Shown: piece by piece, positions 28,918 through 37,597 of the stretch | How the letters are laid out: every line of letters begins with the position of its first letter | Numbering within the stretch: position 1 is the stretch's first letter | Made by a program: the position numbers and the translations under genes | The notes under the pieces: model-generated | The model's input: the letters and a program-made list of their open reading frames with translations, nothing else | Told to the model about the DNA's origin: nothing | The model's database searches: none | Source of the DNA: Vibrio natriegens NBRC 15636 = ATCC 14048 = DSM 759 | Lineage (GTDB): Bacteria; Pseudomonadota; Gammaproteobacteria; Enterobacterales; Vibrionaceae | Direction: 5' to 3' | Length of the DNA: 64,000 nucleotides | Assembly: GCF_035621455.1 (NCBI RefSeq) | Contig: NZ_CP141822.1 | Span: 186,001-250,000 of the forward strand

Positions 28918-29588
28918 TATTTGCTGTATCCTTTCAATATCGTTAACTCAATAGGTAGCATGTTAGGCCCTAAGTGCTGTCGGGTTTTCACTACTTGGCC
29001 ATGACTATTTACCCAGTAAAAGTTTTCAACGGTTTCAGATAGGCTAGGGAACTCAACGGATTCACGATAGACATCAGCTGAAGTTGAGGACAAGGGTGTT
29101 GTTACTACTTCTTTGCCTTGATAGGTACGAGTAATGTGAGCGGGGAAGCCGTAACGGTATTGTTCTTCCCAGTCATATGAAAGAAGGTACTGAATGTCTA
29201 ATGTGCTATATGCCGGGACTTGACCATAAACGCCCGCAATATTGTTGTTCTGTAGGTTCAGTGTTTTTACAATGTGGCCGTTTTCTGTCACTACCATCGC
29301 TTTATCTGAGCTCACCCACTTCAGTTGTGTTTTACCGGTAAGAGGGTTCTGTTCTGCGAATGCTAAAACGACGAAAATTTGTTTCTGATTACCGATCTTA
29401 AGGTATGCGCTTGCGTATGGTATAGCTTCAATTTGTTGATGCGTGAGTTCTACATCGATGTAATTGCCATAAGCTTCTTGAACGGTAGCTGAGACATCTT
29501 TGAATTTTTGCGTACACCCGAACATAAGGCTAACGGCAGGTAGGATAAGAAGTAGGCGCTTCCAATTTTTTGCTCGAAAGATATTCAT
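28917..29588 (-). CDS. yjbF: YjbF/GfcB-family lipoprotein
   Basis: 223 residues with a lipoprotein signal: the lipobox is LMFGC, Cys at about residue 25. The rest matches the YjbF family of outer-membrane lipoproteins in exopolysaccharide operons (QIEAIPYASAYLKIGNQ; ENFYWVNSHGQVVKTRQHLG near the end). It is translated after an attenuating terminator that separates it from yjbE; AGAGGG lies about eight bases before its ATG. Confidence 0.9.
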   Translation of the reverse strand: MNIFRAKNWKRLLLILPAVSLMFGCTQKFKDVSATVQEAYGNYIDVELTHQQIEAIPYASAYLKIGNQKQIFVVLAFAEQNPLTGKTQLKWVSSDKAMVVTENGHIVKTLNLQNNNIAGVYGQVPAYSTLDIQYLLSYDWEEQYRYGFPAHITRTYQGKEVVTTPLSSTSADVYRESVEFPSLSETVENFYWVNSHGQVVKTRQHLGPNMLPIELTILKGYSK

Positions 29589-29600
29589 TATTCCCTCTTG

Positions 29601-29633
29601 AAAATAAAATCGCCCTGAATATATCAGGGCGAT
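29601..29633 (-). terminator. Terminator between yjbE and yjbF
   Basis: Perfect 10-bp stem (atcgccctga with tcagggcgat, loop of 5) followed on the minus strand by TTTATTTT. It would let yjbE be made in excess over yjbFGH, with partial read-through. Confidence 0.88.
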
Positions 29634-29657
29634 TATCTACATCTATACTCAACTAGA

Positions 29658-29873
29658 TTAGTTAGAGTTAGAAGTAGTTGTAGCTGTAGTAGTAGTTGAA
29701 TCGCTGTCTGTTGCTGCTACTGCTACTACAGTTGCTGCTGCTGCCGCACCAACACCTACAGCCACTTCACCGCTAGCAAGAGTAGATGCACCTTCAGTTG
29801 TACCTGCTTCAGGTGCTGCAAATGCAGTTGATGCACTTAGAGCCATAAGAATAGCCAGAGCTGTCTTCTTCAT
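29658..29873 (-). CDS. yjbE: YjbE/GfcA-like small secreted Ala/Thr-rich protein
   Basis: 71 residues: a clear signal peptide (TALAILMALSASTAFA) and a mature part made almost entirely of Ala, Gly, Val, Thr and Ser, ending in a Thr/Ser/Asn tail. This composition and the place ahead of yjbF define YjbE/GfcA, whose function is unknown. The region upstream has a promoter-like pair and two 12-bp direct repeats; a terminator follows the gene. Confidence 0.87.
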   Translation of the reverse strand: MKKTALAILMALSASTAFAAPEAGTTEGASTLASGEVAVGVGAAAAATVVAVAATDSDSTTTTATTTSNSN

Positions 29874-29916
29874 TATTAATCCTTGTATAAACGTTTATAA
29901 ACATCGATGTTGAGAG

Positions 29917-29928
29917 TATCAAAGCACT
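29917..29928. repeat. 12-bp direct repeat, copy 1, in the yjbE upstream region
   Basis: TATCAAAGCACT here recurs exactly at 30,054-30,065. This copy overlaps a small hairpin (gagagt/actctc, 29912-29931) in the yjbE leader. Confidence 0.6.
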
Positions 29929-29970
29929 CTCATGCATATTCTAGTTTAGAAATTCAGCAATTGTAAATAC

Positions 29971-29999
29971 ATATAATACTACAATCAGAAACATAGCAA
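29971..29999 (-). promoter_or_regulatory. Putative yjbE promoter
   Basis: On the minus strand TTGCTA, 17 bp, TTATAT. It lies between the two TATCAAAGCACT repeats and implies a leader of about 90 nt. Confidence 0.45.
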
Positions 30000-30053
30000 G
30001 TCGTAGCGCTCTGATAATACCCAACGAATTGAGCTACGAGGGATAGATTAGAA

Positions 30054-30065
30054 TATCAAAGCACT
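30054..30065. repeat. 12-bp direct repeat, copy 2, upstream of yjbE
   Basis: Second exact TATCAAAGCACT, 137 bp from the first and about 55 bp upstream of the putative -35, a position where an activator could bind. Confidence 0.6.
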
Positions 30066-30096
30066 ATTAAATGTCATAAGTATGTCTTGTTTTTGT

Positions 30097-30378
30097 TCAT
30101 CTGGTTGCGCTTAGATGTACAACCCTCGTTATGATTGTTTTGTCATTTAACTTATCACATAGACTAATGATTATAATTGAATCGCTATCAAAGGTGATAT
30201 GCCAATAAATACTACACCTTTCAGTTGGCAGCTCATTTATAAAAATAGGAAAACAAAAACACTCCGCCTCACTCATAATTGCGGCAGCACACTGAGCTGC
30301 TCCTTGAGTGTCAGGTGAAATCAAAACTTGGTTCTGTATATAATCTAAGTATGAACCCAAAGATGTTTCATCGAACAA
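30097..30378 (-). CDS. Hypothetical small protein downstream of wecA
   Basis: 93 codons from a TTG start (no in-frame ATG before residue 33) with AGAGG about 11 bases upstream; it overlaps the wecA stop by 11 bp. No signal peptide or domain is recognised; it has several Cys and an Ala-rich stretch. Translational coupling to wecA would be possible. It may equally be a chance frame, since the start is weak. Confidence 0.3.
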   Translation of the reverse strand: MFDETSLGSYLDYIQNQVLISPDTQGAAQCAAAIMSEAECFCFPIFINELPTERCSIYWHITFDSDSIIIISLCDKLNDKTIITRVVHLSATR

Positions 30379-31468
30379 CGTCTTTTAAACCTCTAGAAAT
30401 TACTTTTGGAGGGAATATTATCCTAATCTTGACTAATATTCGCCAAATGTAGTTCATGATAGTTATATAGGCCACAAATAGTGTTAGAAAGGCGATAAGT
30501 ACCACGCTTTCTTCAATATCATTCATCTGAGCCCAAACCCCAGCGTAAGCTAGAATAGAGGACAAGATGAAGAGGAAAATTAGCGTTTGTCGCGAGGTTA
30601 GCCCCAGTCGAGTACAAATATGGTGTAAATGCAAGCGGTCTGGTTTTAGTGGGGATTTTCCCTTTCTAACTCGGCGTATCATAACCATGGCCATATCCAT
30701 TAAAGGAATCGCGATGAGCCAGAGTGCGGTGACGGGAGACATTACACGTTCTGTGGTACCGCCTTGAATCGATTGGGAGCTATGAATCAGTAGCCATATG
30801 ATGGTAAAACCAATCAAAAAACTCCCAGAATCACCCATGAATACTTTAAAAGACCGTCGGGGGATCAGCTCCAGGTTACATAGAATGTAAGGTAATAATG
30901 CTAAGACGAAGATGAGACAGAAAGAGGCTAAGCTATATTCTCCAGCGTTGTAAAATAAAAAAGACAAAGCCCCGAAAGTGACCGATGCTAAAGCGCCTAA
31001 GAGACCGTCGATACCATCCACCATGTTAAACGCCGAAATACACCCAATAACGGCACAAGCTGTAAGAATCGTATCTCCATGAACAAGCAAAACATCACCA
31101 TTTCCTAGTAAATTGCCTAAGTTGCTGATAGATATATTCTTTGATAACACGAGCCAGGTAGATAAAGAGGAGAGGACTGCTAACCGAGTGGTTGCGCTTA
31201 TATCCAACTTATCATCAAGAGTACCGATAAGTGTCAATATTAAGCCACACCCTAAAAAGTGGTTTCTATTTGGAATTAAATCTGGAGCTATAAACGCTAT
31301 ACAAGCAAGCGTTATATAGAGGGCAATTCCTCCTATAAATGGTACGTTACCAATATGCCGTTTTCTACAACTTGGCTTATCAACCAAATCAAAATTGACG
31401 GCTACCTTACGAAGAGAAAGCAAGCTCAAAGAGGAAATAGCTAAAGTTGCTATGACGAGAGTTAACAC
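30368..31468 (-). CDS. wecA: WecA-family undecaprenyl-phosphate sugar-1-phosphate transferase
   Basis: 366 residues, about ten transmembrane helices. Motifs of the MraY/WecA superfamily are in order: DKPSCRKRHIGNVPFIGG (about 30-47), DDKLDIS (85-91), FNMVDGIDGL (146-155), MGDSGSFLIGF (211-221) and the cytosolic RLHLHH motif near residue 281. It moves GlcNAc-1-P (or a related sugar) to undecaprenyl phosphate and starts O-antigen, common-antigen or capsule units at the inner membrane. The start is a GTG at 31468 with AGGT seven bases upstream. A terminator separates it from cysN. Confidence 0.9.
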   Translation of the reverse strand: MLTLVIATLAISSLSLLSLRKVAVNFDLVDKPSCRKRHIGNVPFIGGIALYITLACIAFIAPDLIPNRNHFLGCGLILTLIGTLDDKLDISATTRLAVLSSLSTWLVLSKNISISNLGNLLGNGDVLLVHGDTILTACAVIGCISAFNMVDGIDGLLGALASVTFGALSFLFYNAGEYSLASFCLIFVLALLPYILCNLELIPRRSFKVFMGDSGSFLIGFTIIWLLIHSSQSIQGGTTERVMSPVTALWLIAIPLMDMAMVMIRRVRKGKSPLKPDRLHLHHICTRLGLTSRQTLIFLFILSSILAYAGVWAQMNDIEESVVLIAFLTLFVAYITIMNYIWRILVKIRIIFPPKVISRGLKDVVR

Positions 31469-31518
31469 ACATTTACCTATTAATTATGTTTATTATTGAT
31501 ACAAAGCCACACTGCATC

Positions 31519-31534
31519 ATCAACTATAGTTGAT
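31519..31534. promoter_or_regulatory. Perfect 16-bp palindrome upstream of wecA
   Basis: ATCAACTATAGTTGAT, perfectly symmetric, about 50 bp upstream of the wecA start and next to the cysN terminator. Size and symmetry fit a dimeric repressor site; it could also form a small RNA hairpin. No regulator can be named. Confidence 0.4.
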
Positions 31535-31563
31535 AAAAAGCAGATGTACACAGTACATCTGCT
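31533..31563 (-). terminator. cysN terminator
   Basis: 11-bp stem agcagatgtac (31539-31549) with gtacatctgct (31553-31563), 3-nt loop, followed on the minus strand by TTTTTATC. Confidence 0.85.
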
Positions 31564-31584
31564 ATTGTTTAGGTAATAAGTTTG

Positions 31585-32994
31585 TTAAATTTCAGCACAT
31601 CCCCATTCAGGGAAGTGTTTTCTCACATAAGCGTTGAGCTCTTTTTCCGCTGTAGAATAGATTCGAGACTCATCATCATGATCTGTTGACGTTGCACTGA
31701 TCATACCCGCACCTACAGTGACATTCGTATGGCGATCAATAATCACAAATGAGCCTGTTTGTGGCAGAGTTTGGTATTTATCTACGGCAACTTTATCCGT
31801 AAGAGATAGTTTGGTTAGAGCAATTTCATTGAGTTCTAGCGTCTCTGCATTTTCTGCGTGTTTATCTAGAGTATTAACATCTACTTTATGCTCAATTTCA
31901 CTAATTTTGCCTACGCATGTCTTGGTAGCGAACTTGAATGAGTACTCTTTGTGAGTTCGCATTGGAGCTTCATCCATCCAAACTACGTGCGCTTCAAGCT
32001 TATTAGTTATTGTTGGCTCATGACCGGTATGAACTAACATATCACCACGAGAAACATCGATTTCATCTTCCAGTGTTAGCGTAATAGCTTGACCCGGTTG
32101 CGCTTGTTCTAGTTCACCGTCATAGGTGTAAATGGACTTAATACGAGATGCTTTACCGGAAGGTAGTGCTGTAACATTGTCACCAACTCGGACAATACCC
32201 GAAGCCAATGTACCACAAAAGCCACGAAAGTTTAGGTTTGGTCTGTTTACATATTGTACAGGGAAACGCATCTGCTCCATGTTTTTATCTTGGTCAACTT
32301 TAACCGTTTCCAACAGTTTCATCAGCGTTGCACCAGGATACCAGTCCATGTGTTCACTTGGGGTTACAACATTGTCCCCTTTAAGTGCAGAAATTGGGAC
32401 GAAGCGGATATCATCGATATCAAAGTTTTTCGCCATGTCGCGGTAGTCTGCTTTGATCTTTTGGTAAACCTCTTGGCTGTAATCCATCAGATCCATTTTG
32501 TTGATTGCAACAATAATGTGCTTAATACCCAATAAGCTACAAATGTAACTATGGCGGCGAGTTTGAGTTTGAATACCGTGGCGGGCGTCAACCATAACAA
32601 TGGCTAGTTCACAGGTCGATGCACCCGTAACCATGTTTCGAGTGTACTGCTCGTGTCCAGGAGTATCGGCAATGATGAATTTGCGCTTGTCAGTAGAGAA
32701 GTAACGGTAAGCAACATCAATGGTAATACCTTGCTCACGCTCTGATTGAAGGCCATCCACAAGTAAAGCCAGATCAAACGCTTCATCTGTTGTATTGAAT
32801 TTTTGTGAATCTTTTTCAATCGCAGCCATCTGATCTTCATAAATGAGCTTACTATCAAATAGTAGTCGACCAATTAGCGTTGATTTACCATCATCAACGT
32901 TACCACAGGTAAGAAAACGTAGAAGATCCTTGTTTTCATGAACTTTCAGATATGCTTCGATATCTGTAGCAATTAATTCTGATGAATGAGACAT
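31585..32994 (-). CDS. cysN: Sulfate adenylyltransferase subunit 1 (GTPase)
   Basis: 469 residues of translation-factor GTPase type. G1 is GNVDDGKST (about 31-39), G3 DTPGHEQYTRNM, G4 NKMD; beta-barrel domains follow (NRPNLNFRGFCGTLASGIV). With CysD it makes APS from ATP and sulfate, driven by GTP hydrolysis. It has no fused kinase domain; a separate cysC is upstream. The order cysC, DHH gene, cysN on this strand differs from the usual vibrio cysD-cysN-cysC set, which suggests that this is a second, capsule-dedicated copy. Confidence 0.96.
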   Translation of the reverse strand: MSHSSELIATDIEAYLKVHENKDLLRFLTCGNVDDGKSTLIGRLLFDSKLIYEDQMAAIEKDSQKFNTTDEAFDLALLVDGLQSEREQGITIDVAYRYFSTDKRKFIIADTPGHEQYTRNMVTGASTCELAIVMVDARHGIQTQTRRHSYICSLLGIKHIIVAINKMDLMDYSQEVYQKIKADYRDMAKNFDIDDIRFVPISALKGDNVVTPSEHMDWYPGATLMKLLETVKVDQDKNMEQMRFPVQYVNRPNLNFRGFCGTLASGIVRVGDNVTALPSGKASRIKSIYTYDGELEQAQPGQAITLTLEDEIDVSRGDMLVHTGHEPTITNKLEAHVVWMDEAPMRTHKEYSFKFATKTCVGKISEIEHKVDVNTLDKHAENAETLELNEIALTKLSLTDKVAVDKYQTLPQTGSFVIIDRHTNVTVGAGMISATSTDHDDESRIYSTAEKELNAYVRKHFPEWGCAEI

Positions 32995-33040
32995 GTTAAT
33001 ATCCTATAAAAAGTGAGGTCAATTACCACGCTTTTGAAAT

Positions 33041-34003
33041 TTATTTATAGAAGCGACACAGCGCTTCAATGAAATCCTGTTTGCTCGTGAGTGGGAGAGC
33101 ATTAATTCCTGCAGCAGCCTTACGCCCACCGCCAGTTGGAAAAGCAGAGCACACTTCGTCGGCTCCTGTGCGATTAGCGAGTGGGGCACGGACACTAACA
33201 GTGTAATCTTCGGCGCTGGTATTCAGCGTTAGCACCGCGTGTGCTTTGTTCGGAGATTGATTTGCAAGTTCATTCCCAAACACTCCACTCGTGCGACGTG
33301 CCCATGCTTCACATGGAAGTTCGAAGACACAAGCAACGTCGTCATTGAAAATCGGACTTAGAGACGCAATGTGCTGATAGTCTGACTCATACCCTCGTTT
33401 TAACACATAGTAGGGAGAATCGAGATCATCACGGAGTGTAAGTGGGCAAGGGTACTCCAACAGCATTTTGTACAATTGGGCTGGTGGAATATGTAAATCA
33501 TCAAGCGTAGAGCCATAGCCGTTGTAATTGATCAACGTACCGAGCTCTTTAAGAAAGGCAGTATCTTCAGAAGACAGGCCAATCTCAGCAGCCAACGTTT
33601 CAGCACTGTTGAAGAGGTTATCACCAAAGGCCCCGGCTACTGCCCATTTCGAATGGCGACCTGATAGTTTCTTGTTGATCAACAAGCTTGTACAGATCTC
33701 TGCATCTAGGTCGATAAGTGCTTCAAGGTGGGACGACTGTGGTATCTCACCCGAACGATGGTGGTCACAATAGAAAACATCTATCCCTCTATCTAAAAGA
33801 GAGGTAAGAGCAGCCATGTTTTTCTCCATTGATATATCCAAAGCGGTCACACTGGCCACATCTGATTTATCAACGAGCTGACTTAACAGTTTAATATCGC
33901 GCTTCACTCCCGTAACAAGTACTGAATCAAGCGGTGTATCGAGACGGAGCTGTATCAGCGCAGTGATACCATCTGCATCACCATTAAAAATGTCGTAATG
34001 CAT
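33041..34003 (-). CDS. DHH-family phosphoesterase; candidate pAp phosphatase
   Basis: 320 residues from the ATG at 34003, which shares a base with the cysC stop (TAATG). The DHH superfamily is shown by FNGDADGI (residues 5-12), LDIS, the signature YCDHHRSG (near residue 80) and a DHHA1-type glycine-rich C-terminus (GGGRKAAAGIN). Related NrnA proteins hydrolyse pAp (3'-phosphoadenosine 5'-phosphate) and short RNAs. pAp is the by-product of every PAPS-dependent sulfotransferase and inhibits them, and this gene is translationally coupled into cysC-cysN, so pAp removal is a plausible role. That activity is inferred, not shown. Confidence 0.82.
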   Translation of the reverse strand: MHYDIFNGDADGITALIQLRLDTPLDSVLVTGVKRDIKLLSQLVDKSDVASVTALDISMEKNMAALTSLLDRGIDVFYCDHHRSGEIPQSSHLEALIDLDAEICTSLLINKKLSGRHSKWAVAGAFGDNLFNSAETLAAEIGLSSEDTAFLKELGTLINYNGYGSTLDDLHIPPAQLYKMLLEYPCPLTLRDDLDSPYYVLKRGYESDYQHIASLSPIFNDDVACVFELPCEAWARRTSGVFGNELANQSPNKAHAVLTLNTSAEDYTVSVRAPLANRTGADEVCSAFPTGGGRKAAAGINALPLTSKQDFIEALCRFYK

Positions 34004-34650
34004 TACTTCTCCTGCTCTTGGCTTAAGTAGCCTTTTTCTGCAAGCTGCTCCACGACATATTCCGCACAAGCCTCAATGGATAATTCATGCGTTTTTACAT
34101 GAATATCAGGAGCCACAGGCGCTTCGTAAGCAGAGTCAATACCGGTAAAGTGCTTGATTTCCCCAGATCTTGCTTTTTTATACAGACCTTTAGGATCGCG
34201 CTGTTCACAGATCTCCAAAGGAGTATCAATAAATACTTCGATAAATGCATCCTCTCCGATCACAGAGCGAGCTTGTGCGCGATCTGCAATAAATGGAGAA
34301 ATAAAGGCAGTAAGAACAAGGGTGCCCGAGTCGACAAATAGCTTCGCAACTTCACTGATGCGTCGAATGTTTTCTACTCGGTCTGTATCACTAAATCCAA
34401 GATCTTTGTTCAAGCCATGACGAACATTATCGCCATCCAGTAAATAACTGTGCTTGCCTAGGCTCAGTAGTTTACTTTCGACAGCGTTTGCGACGGTGGA
34501 CTTTCCTGAGCCACTAAGACCTGTAAACCACAGTACCACAGGTTTTTGCTGCTTAAGATTGACGCGATCTTGATGAGTGACCGTGCTGTTGTGCCAGACG
34601 ACATCTTGGCTTACGGATTCATGTTTCTTAAATTCGTATGGTGTACTCAT
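34003..34650 (-). CDS. cysC: Adenylylsulfate kinase
   Basis: 215 residues from the ATG at 34650 ([12 protein letters not shown]); a GTG at 34689 with AGGAA nearly touching it is an alternative giving 228. Walker [10 protein letters not shown], the [19 protein letters not shown]-binding segment and FISPF are canonical. It phosphorylates APS to PAPS, the universal sulfate donor. Preceded by a terminator after cysD, followed directly by the DHH gene. Confidence 0.95.
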   Translation of the reverse strand: MSTPYEFKKHESVSQDVVWHNSTVTHQDRVNLKQQKPVVLWFTGLSGSGKSTVANAVESKLLSLGKHSYLLDGDNVRHGLNKDLGFSDTDRVENIRRISEVAKLFVDSGTLVLTAFISPFIADRAQARSVIGEDAFIEVFIDTPLEICEQRDPKGLYKKARSGEIKHFTGIDSAYEAPVAPDIHVKTHELSIEACAEYVVEQLAEKGYLSQEQEK

Positions 34651-34705
34651 AATTTTGCAGTGAGATAAGGTATTGGCTCTCTCACTCACTTCCTATGTTT
34701 GATGT

Positions 34706-34734
34706 AAAAAACAAGCACCGTGAGGTCTGTGCTT
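34706..34734 (-). terminator. Terminator between cysD and cysC
   Basis: aagcac (34713-34718) pairs with gtgctt (34729-34734), 10-nt loop; on the minus strand GTTTTTT follows. A modest intra-operon terminator. Confidence 0.6.
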
Positions 34735-34796
34735 TGAGCTGTTGCATGAGAAGCAAAACACACAAGTATTACTTCTTATTTATCAGCGTCCCTAAA

Positions 34797-35711
34797 TTAG
34801 AAGTAACCTTCGCGTTTTTTCTTTTCCATCGAACCTGCACTATCGTGGTCGATCGCTCGGCCTTGGCGTTCAGAAGTCGTCGTCAAAAGCATTTCTTGAA
34901 TAATCTCTGGCAAGGTCGTCGCTTCAGATTCAACTGCACCTGTTAGTGGGTAGCAACCTAGCGTGCGGAATCGAACCATTTTCTCTTCGATTTTTTCGCC
35001 TTCTTTTAGTTCCATACGCTCATCATCAACCATGATTAGCATACCGTCTCTTTCTACAACAGGACGCTTCGCTGAAAGGTACAGACCTGGGATCTCGATA
35101 TTTTCTAAGTAGATGTATTGCCAGATATCAAGCTCTGTCCAGTTAGAAAGTGGGAAAACACGAATGCTTTCGCCTTTGTTTACTTTACCGTTGTAGATGT
35201 TCCACAGCTCAGGACGTTGGTTTTTTGGATCCCAGCGATGGTGTTCGTCACGGAAAGAGTAAACACGCTCTTTCGCGCGGGATTTCTCTTCATCACGACG
35301 CGCGCCACCAAATGCAGCATCAAACCCGTGTTTGTCCAGTGCTTGCTTTAAGCCTTGGGTCTTCATGATATCCGTGTGCTTTGAGCTACCATGTACAAAC
35401 GGATTGATGTTCATTTTTAAACCCTCAGGGTTTTGATGAACAATAAGTTTCATTCCCAGTTTCTCTGCCATGTAGTCACGAAACTGAATCATCTCTTTGA
35501 ACTTCCACGTTGTGTCGACATGCATCAGTGGAAATGGAGGCACTCCCGGTGCGAAAGCTTTCTTAGCAAGGTGCAGCATTACAGATGAATCTTTACCCAC
35601 TGAATAAAGCATCACTGGGTTGTCAAACTCTGCGGCAACCTCTCGCATTATATGAATTGACTCAGCTTCTAGCTGTTTTAAGTGAGTCATGCGTTCAGGA
35701 GAAATAGTCAT
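34797..35711 (-). CDS. cysD: Sulfate adenylyltransferase subunit 2
   Basis: 304 residues from the ATG at 35711 ([13 protein letters not shown]), with GGGAA eight bases upstream; an earlier in-frame start at 35774 would extend the protein by 21 residues not seen in the family. The PP-loop [12 protein letters not shown] (near residue 38) and the PAPS-reductase-like [17 protein letters not shown] block mark CysD. It catalyses the adenylyl transfer to sulfate together with CysN. It is read after the SLC13 permease, 52 bp behind. Confidence 0.96.
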   Translation of the reverse strand: MTISPERMTHLKQLEAESIHIMREVAAEFDNPVMLYSVGKDSSVMLHLAKKAFAPGVPPFPLMHVDTTWKFKEMIQFRDYMAEKLGMKLIVHQNPEGLKMNINPFVHGSSKHTDIMKTQGLKQALDKHGFDAAFGGARRDEEKSRAKERVYSFRDEHHRWDPKNQRPELWNIYNGKVNKGESIRVFPLSNWTELDIWQYIYLENIEIPGLYLSAKRPVVERDGMLIMVDDERMELKEGEKIEEKMVRFRTLGCYPLTGAVESEATTLPEIIQEMLLTTTSERQGRAIDHDSAGSMEKKKREGYF

Positions 35712-35763
35712 TCTCAGTTTCCCATATTTATTGTTTATTGCGTAACTGCTTAACCTAGCCTCG

Positions 35764-37497
35764 TTACACTCCATAGAATAGCGTGATCGCAGTAATCACA
35801 ATACTTCCGTATAGCAGGCTAATAGGTAGCCCCACTTTAAAAAAGTCTTTGATCTTGTAACGCCCCGCATTATAAACCATTAAATTAGTTTGGTAACCGT
35901 AGGGGCTAATGAAGCTCGCACTAGCGCCAAAGGCAACCGCTAAAATATAGCTGTGAACATTGCTGTCCAAACCCACCGCTAGCCCATAAGCCATAGGAAA
36001 AATCAACGCGGCAGCCGCATTGTTTGTAACCAGCTCAGTCAACAGACAGGTTAATAAGTAGACCACAACAAGCCCGACGAAAGGGGTTAAGGTTTGTTGG
36101 TTGTTTTGTATTAGTGTGTCTAAAAAACGTAATCCATCCGTGTTTATCAGTGCTTGCGAGAGCAAGAGAGCAGACGAAATAATTAGCCAGATCTGAGTGG
36201 GTAAGCGTTGTAAGATCTCATTGGGAGATAGGCACCGTGTAATAAGCAGTGCTCCTAATAGTAATAACATGCCTTGAAATAGCGGCACTACATTGCATGC
36301 AGATAATAGAATTGCACTGAAGAAGCCAAGCGTCGCAAGAAGGCTTTTTCCTCCCTCAAGTTGCTTCTCTGTTTCGAAACTACTCAGTAAATAGAAATTT
36401 TTGTGGATGTTATGACGTGATTTAAAATCTTCACCGACCGCTAATACGAGGTAGTCACCTGCTTCAATGCCCATTTCTCCTAACTTACCGGAGACCTGTT
36501 CACTGTCACGTTTCATTGCTACAACAGCTGCGTCAAAGCGAGCACGAAATCCAGCATGCTTAAGAGTTTTCCCTACTAATACACTTTCTGGTCTTACAAC
36601 AACCTCGATCAAGTTGTTTAAAGGCAGTCCGTTCTCATGCGCAAACAAGCTTAAACCATCGAACTGGTTAAGAAGTGTGACTTTTTTGATATCGCCACTG
36701 AACATCAAACGATCACTTTCTTCTATTACCTCATGAGGTGATACTGGGCTGACTAATCTACCGTCACGCAAAATTTCCACAAGGAACAGTGACTCGAGGC
36801 TTCTAAGTCCATTATCCTCTATCGATTTACCAATCAAGTTTGAGCCAGGTTGTACCTTTGCATCAATAAAGTAGTCTGCTGCAACAACATTTTCTTTGGC
36901 ATGGTGAGGAAGAAATTTAGAAAGAAAGTAGAGTAATAGACCGCATCCAACCGCTACACATGCGCCGACCGCTGTAAAATCAAAAAAGGCCAGGCCTGGT
37001 AGATCGGATTCCAACACCATACTGTTCACAATCAGGTTTGTTGAAGTACCAACAAGCGTCAGCGTACCACCCAGAATTGCAGCATAAGAAAGCGGAAGTA
37101 GTAAACGACTTGCCGGATGATGGGGGTTGTTACGGATAGGTGCCAACATCGTTGATACCACCGCAGTGTTGTTCAAGATTGCCGAAGACAGTGCGGTCAT
37201 TGAAAACAGCCGCCACCAAGTAGTTTTGTAACTAGGCTTTATGACAAACTTCGCCACTTGTCTAAGCAAGCTGGTTTTTTCCAGCGCTAACGAACACACC
37301 ATCAGAAGAATAAGCGTTAATAGCCCTTGATTTGCAAAGCTTGTGATCACTTGCTCCGTGGTGACGAGTCCACCAAGATAGAGAACCATCAACAAAATAC
37401 CGAAGACTTTTTCGGGTTGGTTTTGATACTTAATCAATCCTGCGATGGTCGCTACAAAGAGCGCCAGGACAATATAAGAGGGTTGAATACCTAGCAT
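35764..37497 (-). CDS. SLC13-family anion permease with TrkA-C domains, probably for sulfate
   Basis: 577 residues. Two membrane halves, each with the SLC13/DASS signature (GTSTNLIVN near residue 150; [10 protein letters not shown] near 540), flank a cytosolic central part with two RCK_C/TrkA-C-like domains (about 205-375). Proteins of this build include bacterial and algal sulfate permeases (SAC1/SLT type) and often neighbour cysDNC genes in vibrios. Its place directly ahead of cysD, cysC and cysN supports sulfate as substrate; other divalent anions cannot be excluded. Confidence 0.85.
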   Translation of the reverse strand: MLGIQPSYIVLALFVATIAGLIKYQNQPEKVFGILLMVLYLGGLVTTEQVITSFANQGLLTLILLMVCSLALEKTSLLRQVAKFVIKPSYKTTWWRLFSMTALSSAILNNTAVVSTMLAPIRNNPHHPASRLLLPLSYAAILGGTLTLVGTSTNLIVNSMVLESDLPGLAFFDFTAVGACVAVGCGLLLYFLSKFLPHHAKENVVAADYFIDAKVQPGSNLIGKSIEDNGLRSLESLFLVEILRDGRLVSPVSPHEVIEESDRLMFSGDIKKVTLLNQFDGLSLFAHENGLPLNNLIEVVVRPESVLVGKTLKHAGFRARFDAAVVAMKRDSEQVSGKLGEMGIEAGDYLVLAVGEDFKSRHNIHKNFYLLSSFETEKQLEGGKSLLATLGFFSAILLSACNVVPLFQGMLLLLGALLITRCLSPNEILQRLPTQIWLIISSALLLSQALINTDGLRFLDTLIQNNQQTLTPFVGLVVVYLLTCLLTELVTNNAAAALIFPMAYGLAVGLDSNVHSYILAVAFGASASFISPYGYQTNLMVYNAGRYKIKDFFKVGLPISLLYGSIVITAITLFYGV

Positions 37498-37597
37498 AGT
37501 TATGTCTTATTAATTTTTATAATTATTGACGCTACCCTTCTGATTGTATCTGTTATTTCACAATGCTTAGATAGCGTTGGTTGTTAGTGCAAGTGCA

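Noticed and set aside
34651..34689. GTG start extending CysC by 13 residues
   Set aside because: The AGGAA nearly touches the GTG, and the added residues are not in the family; ATG 34650 preferred, though its own ribosome binding site is weak.
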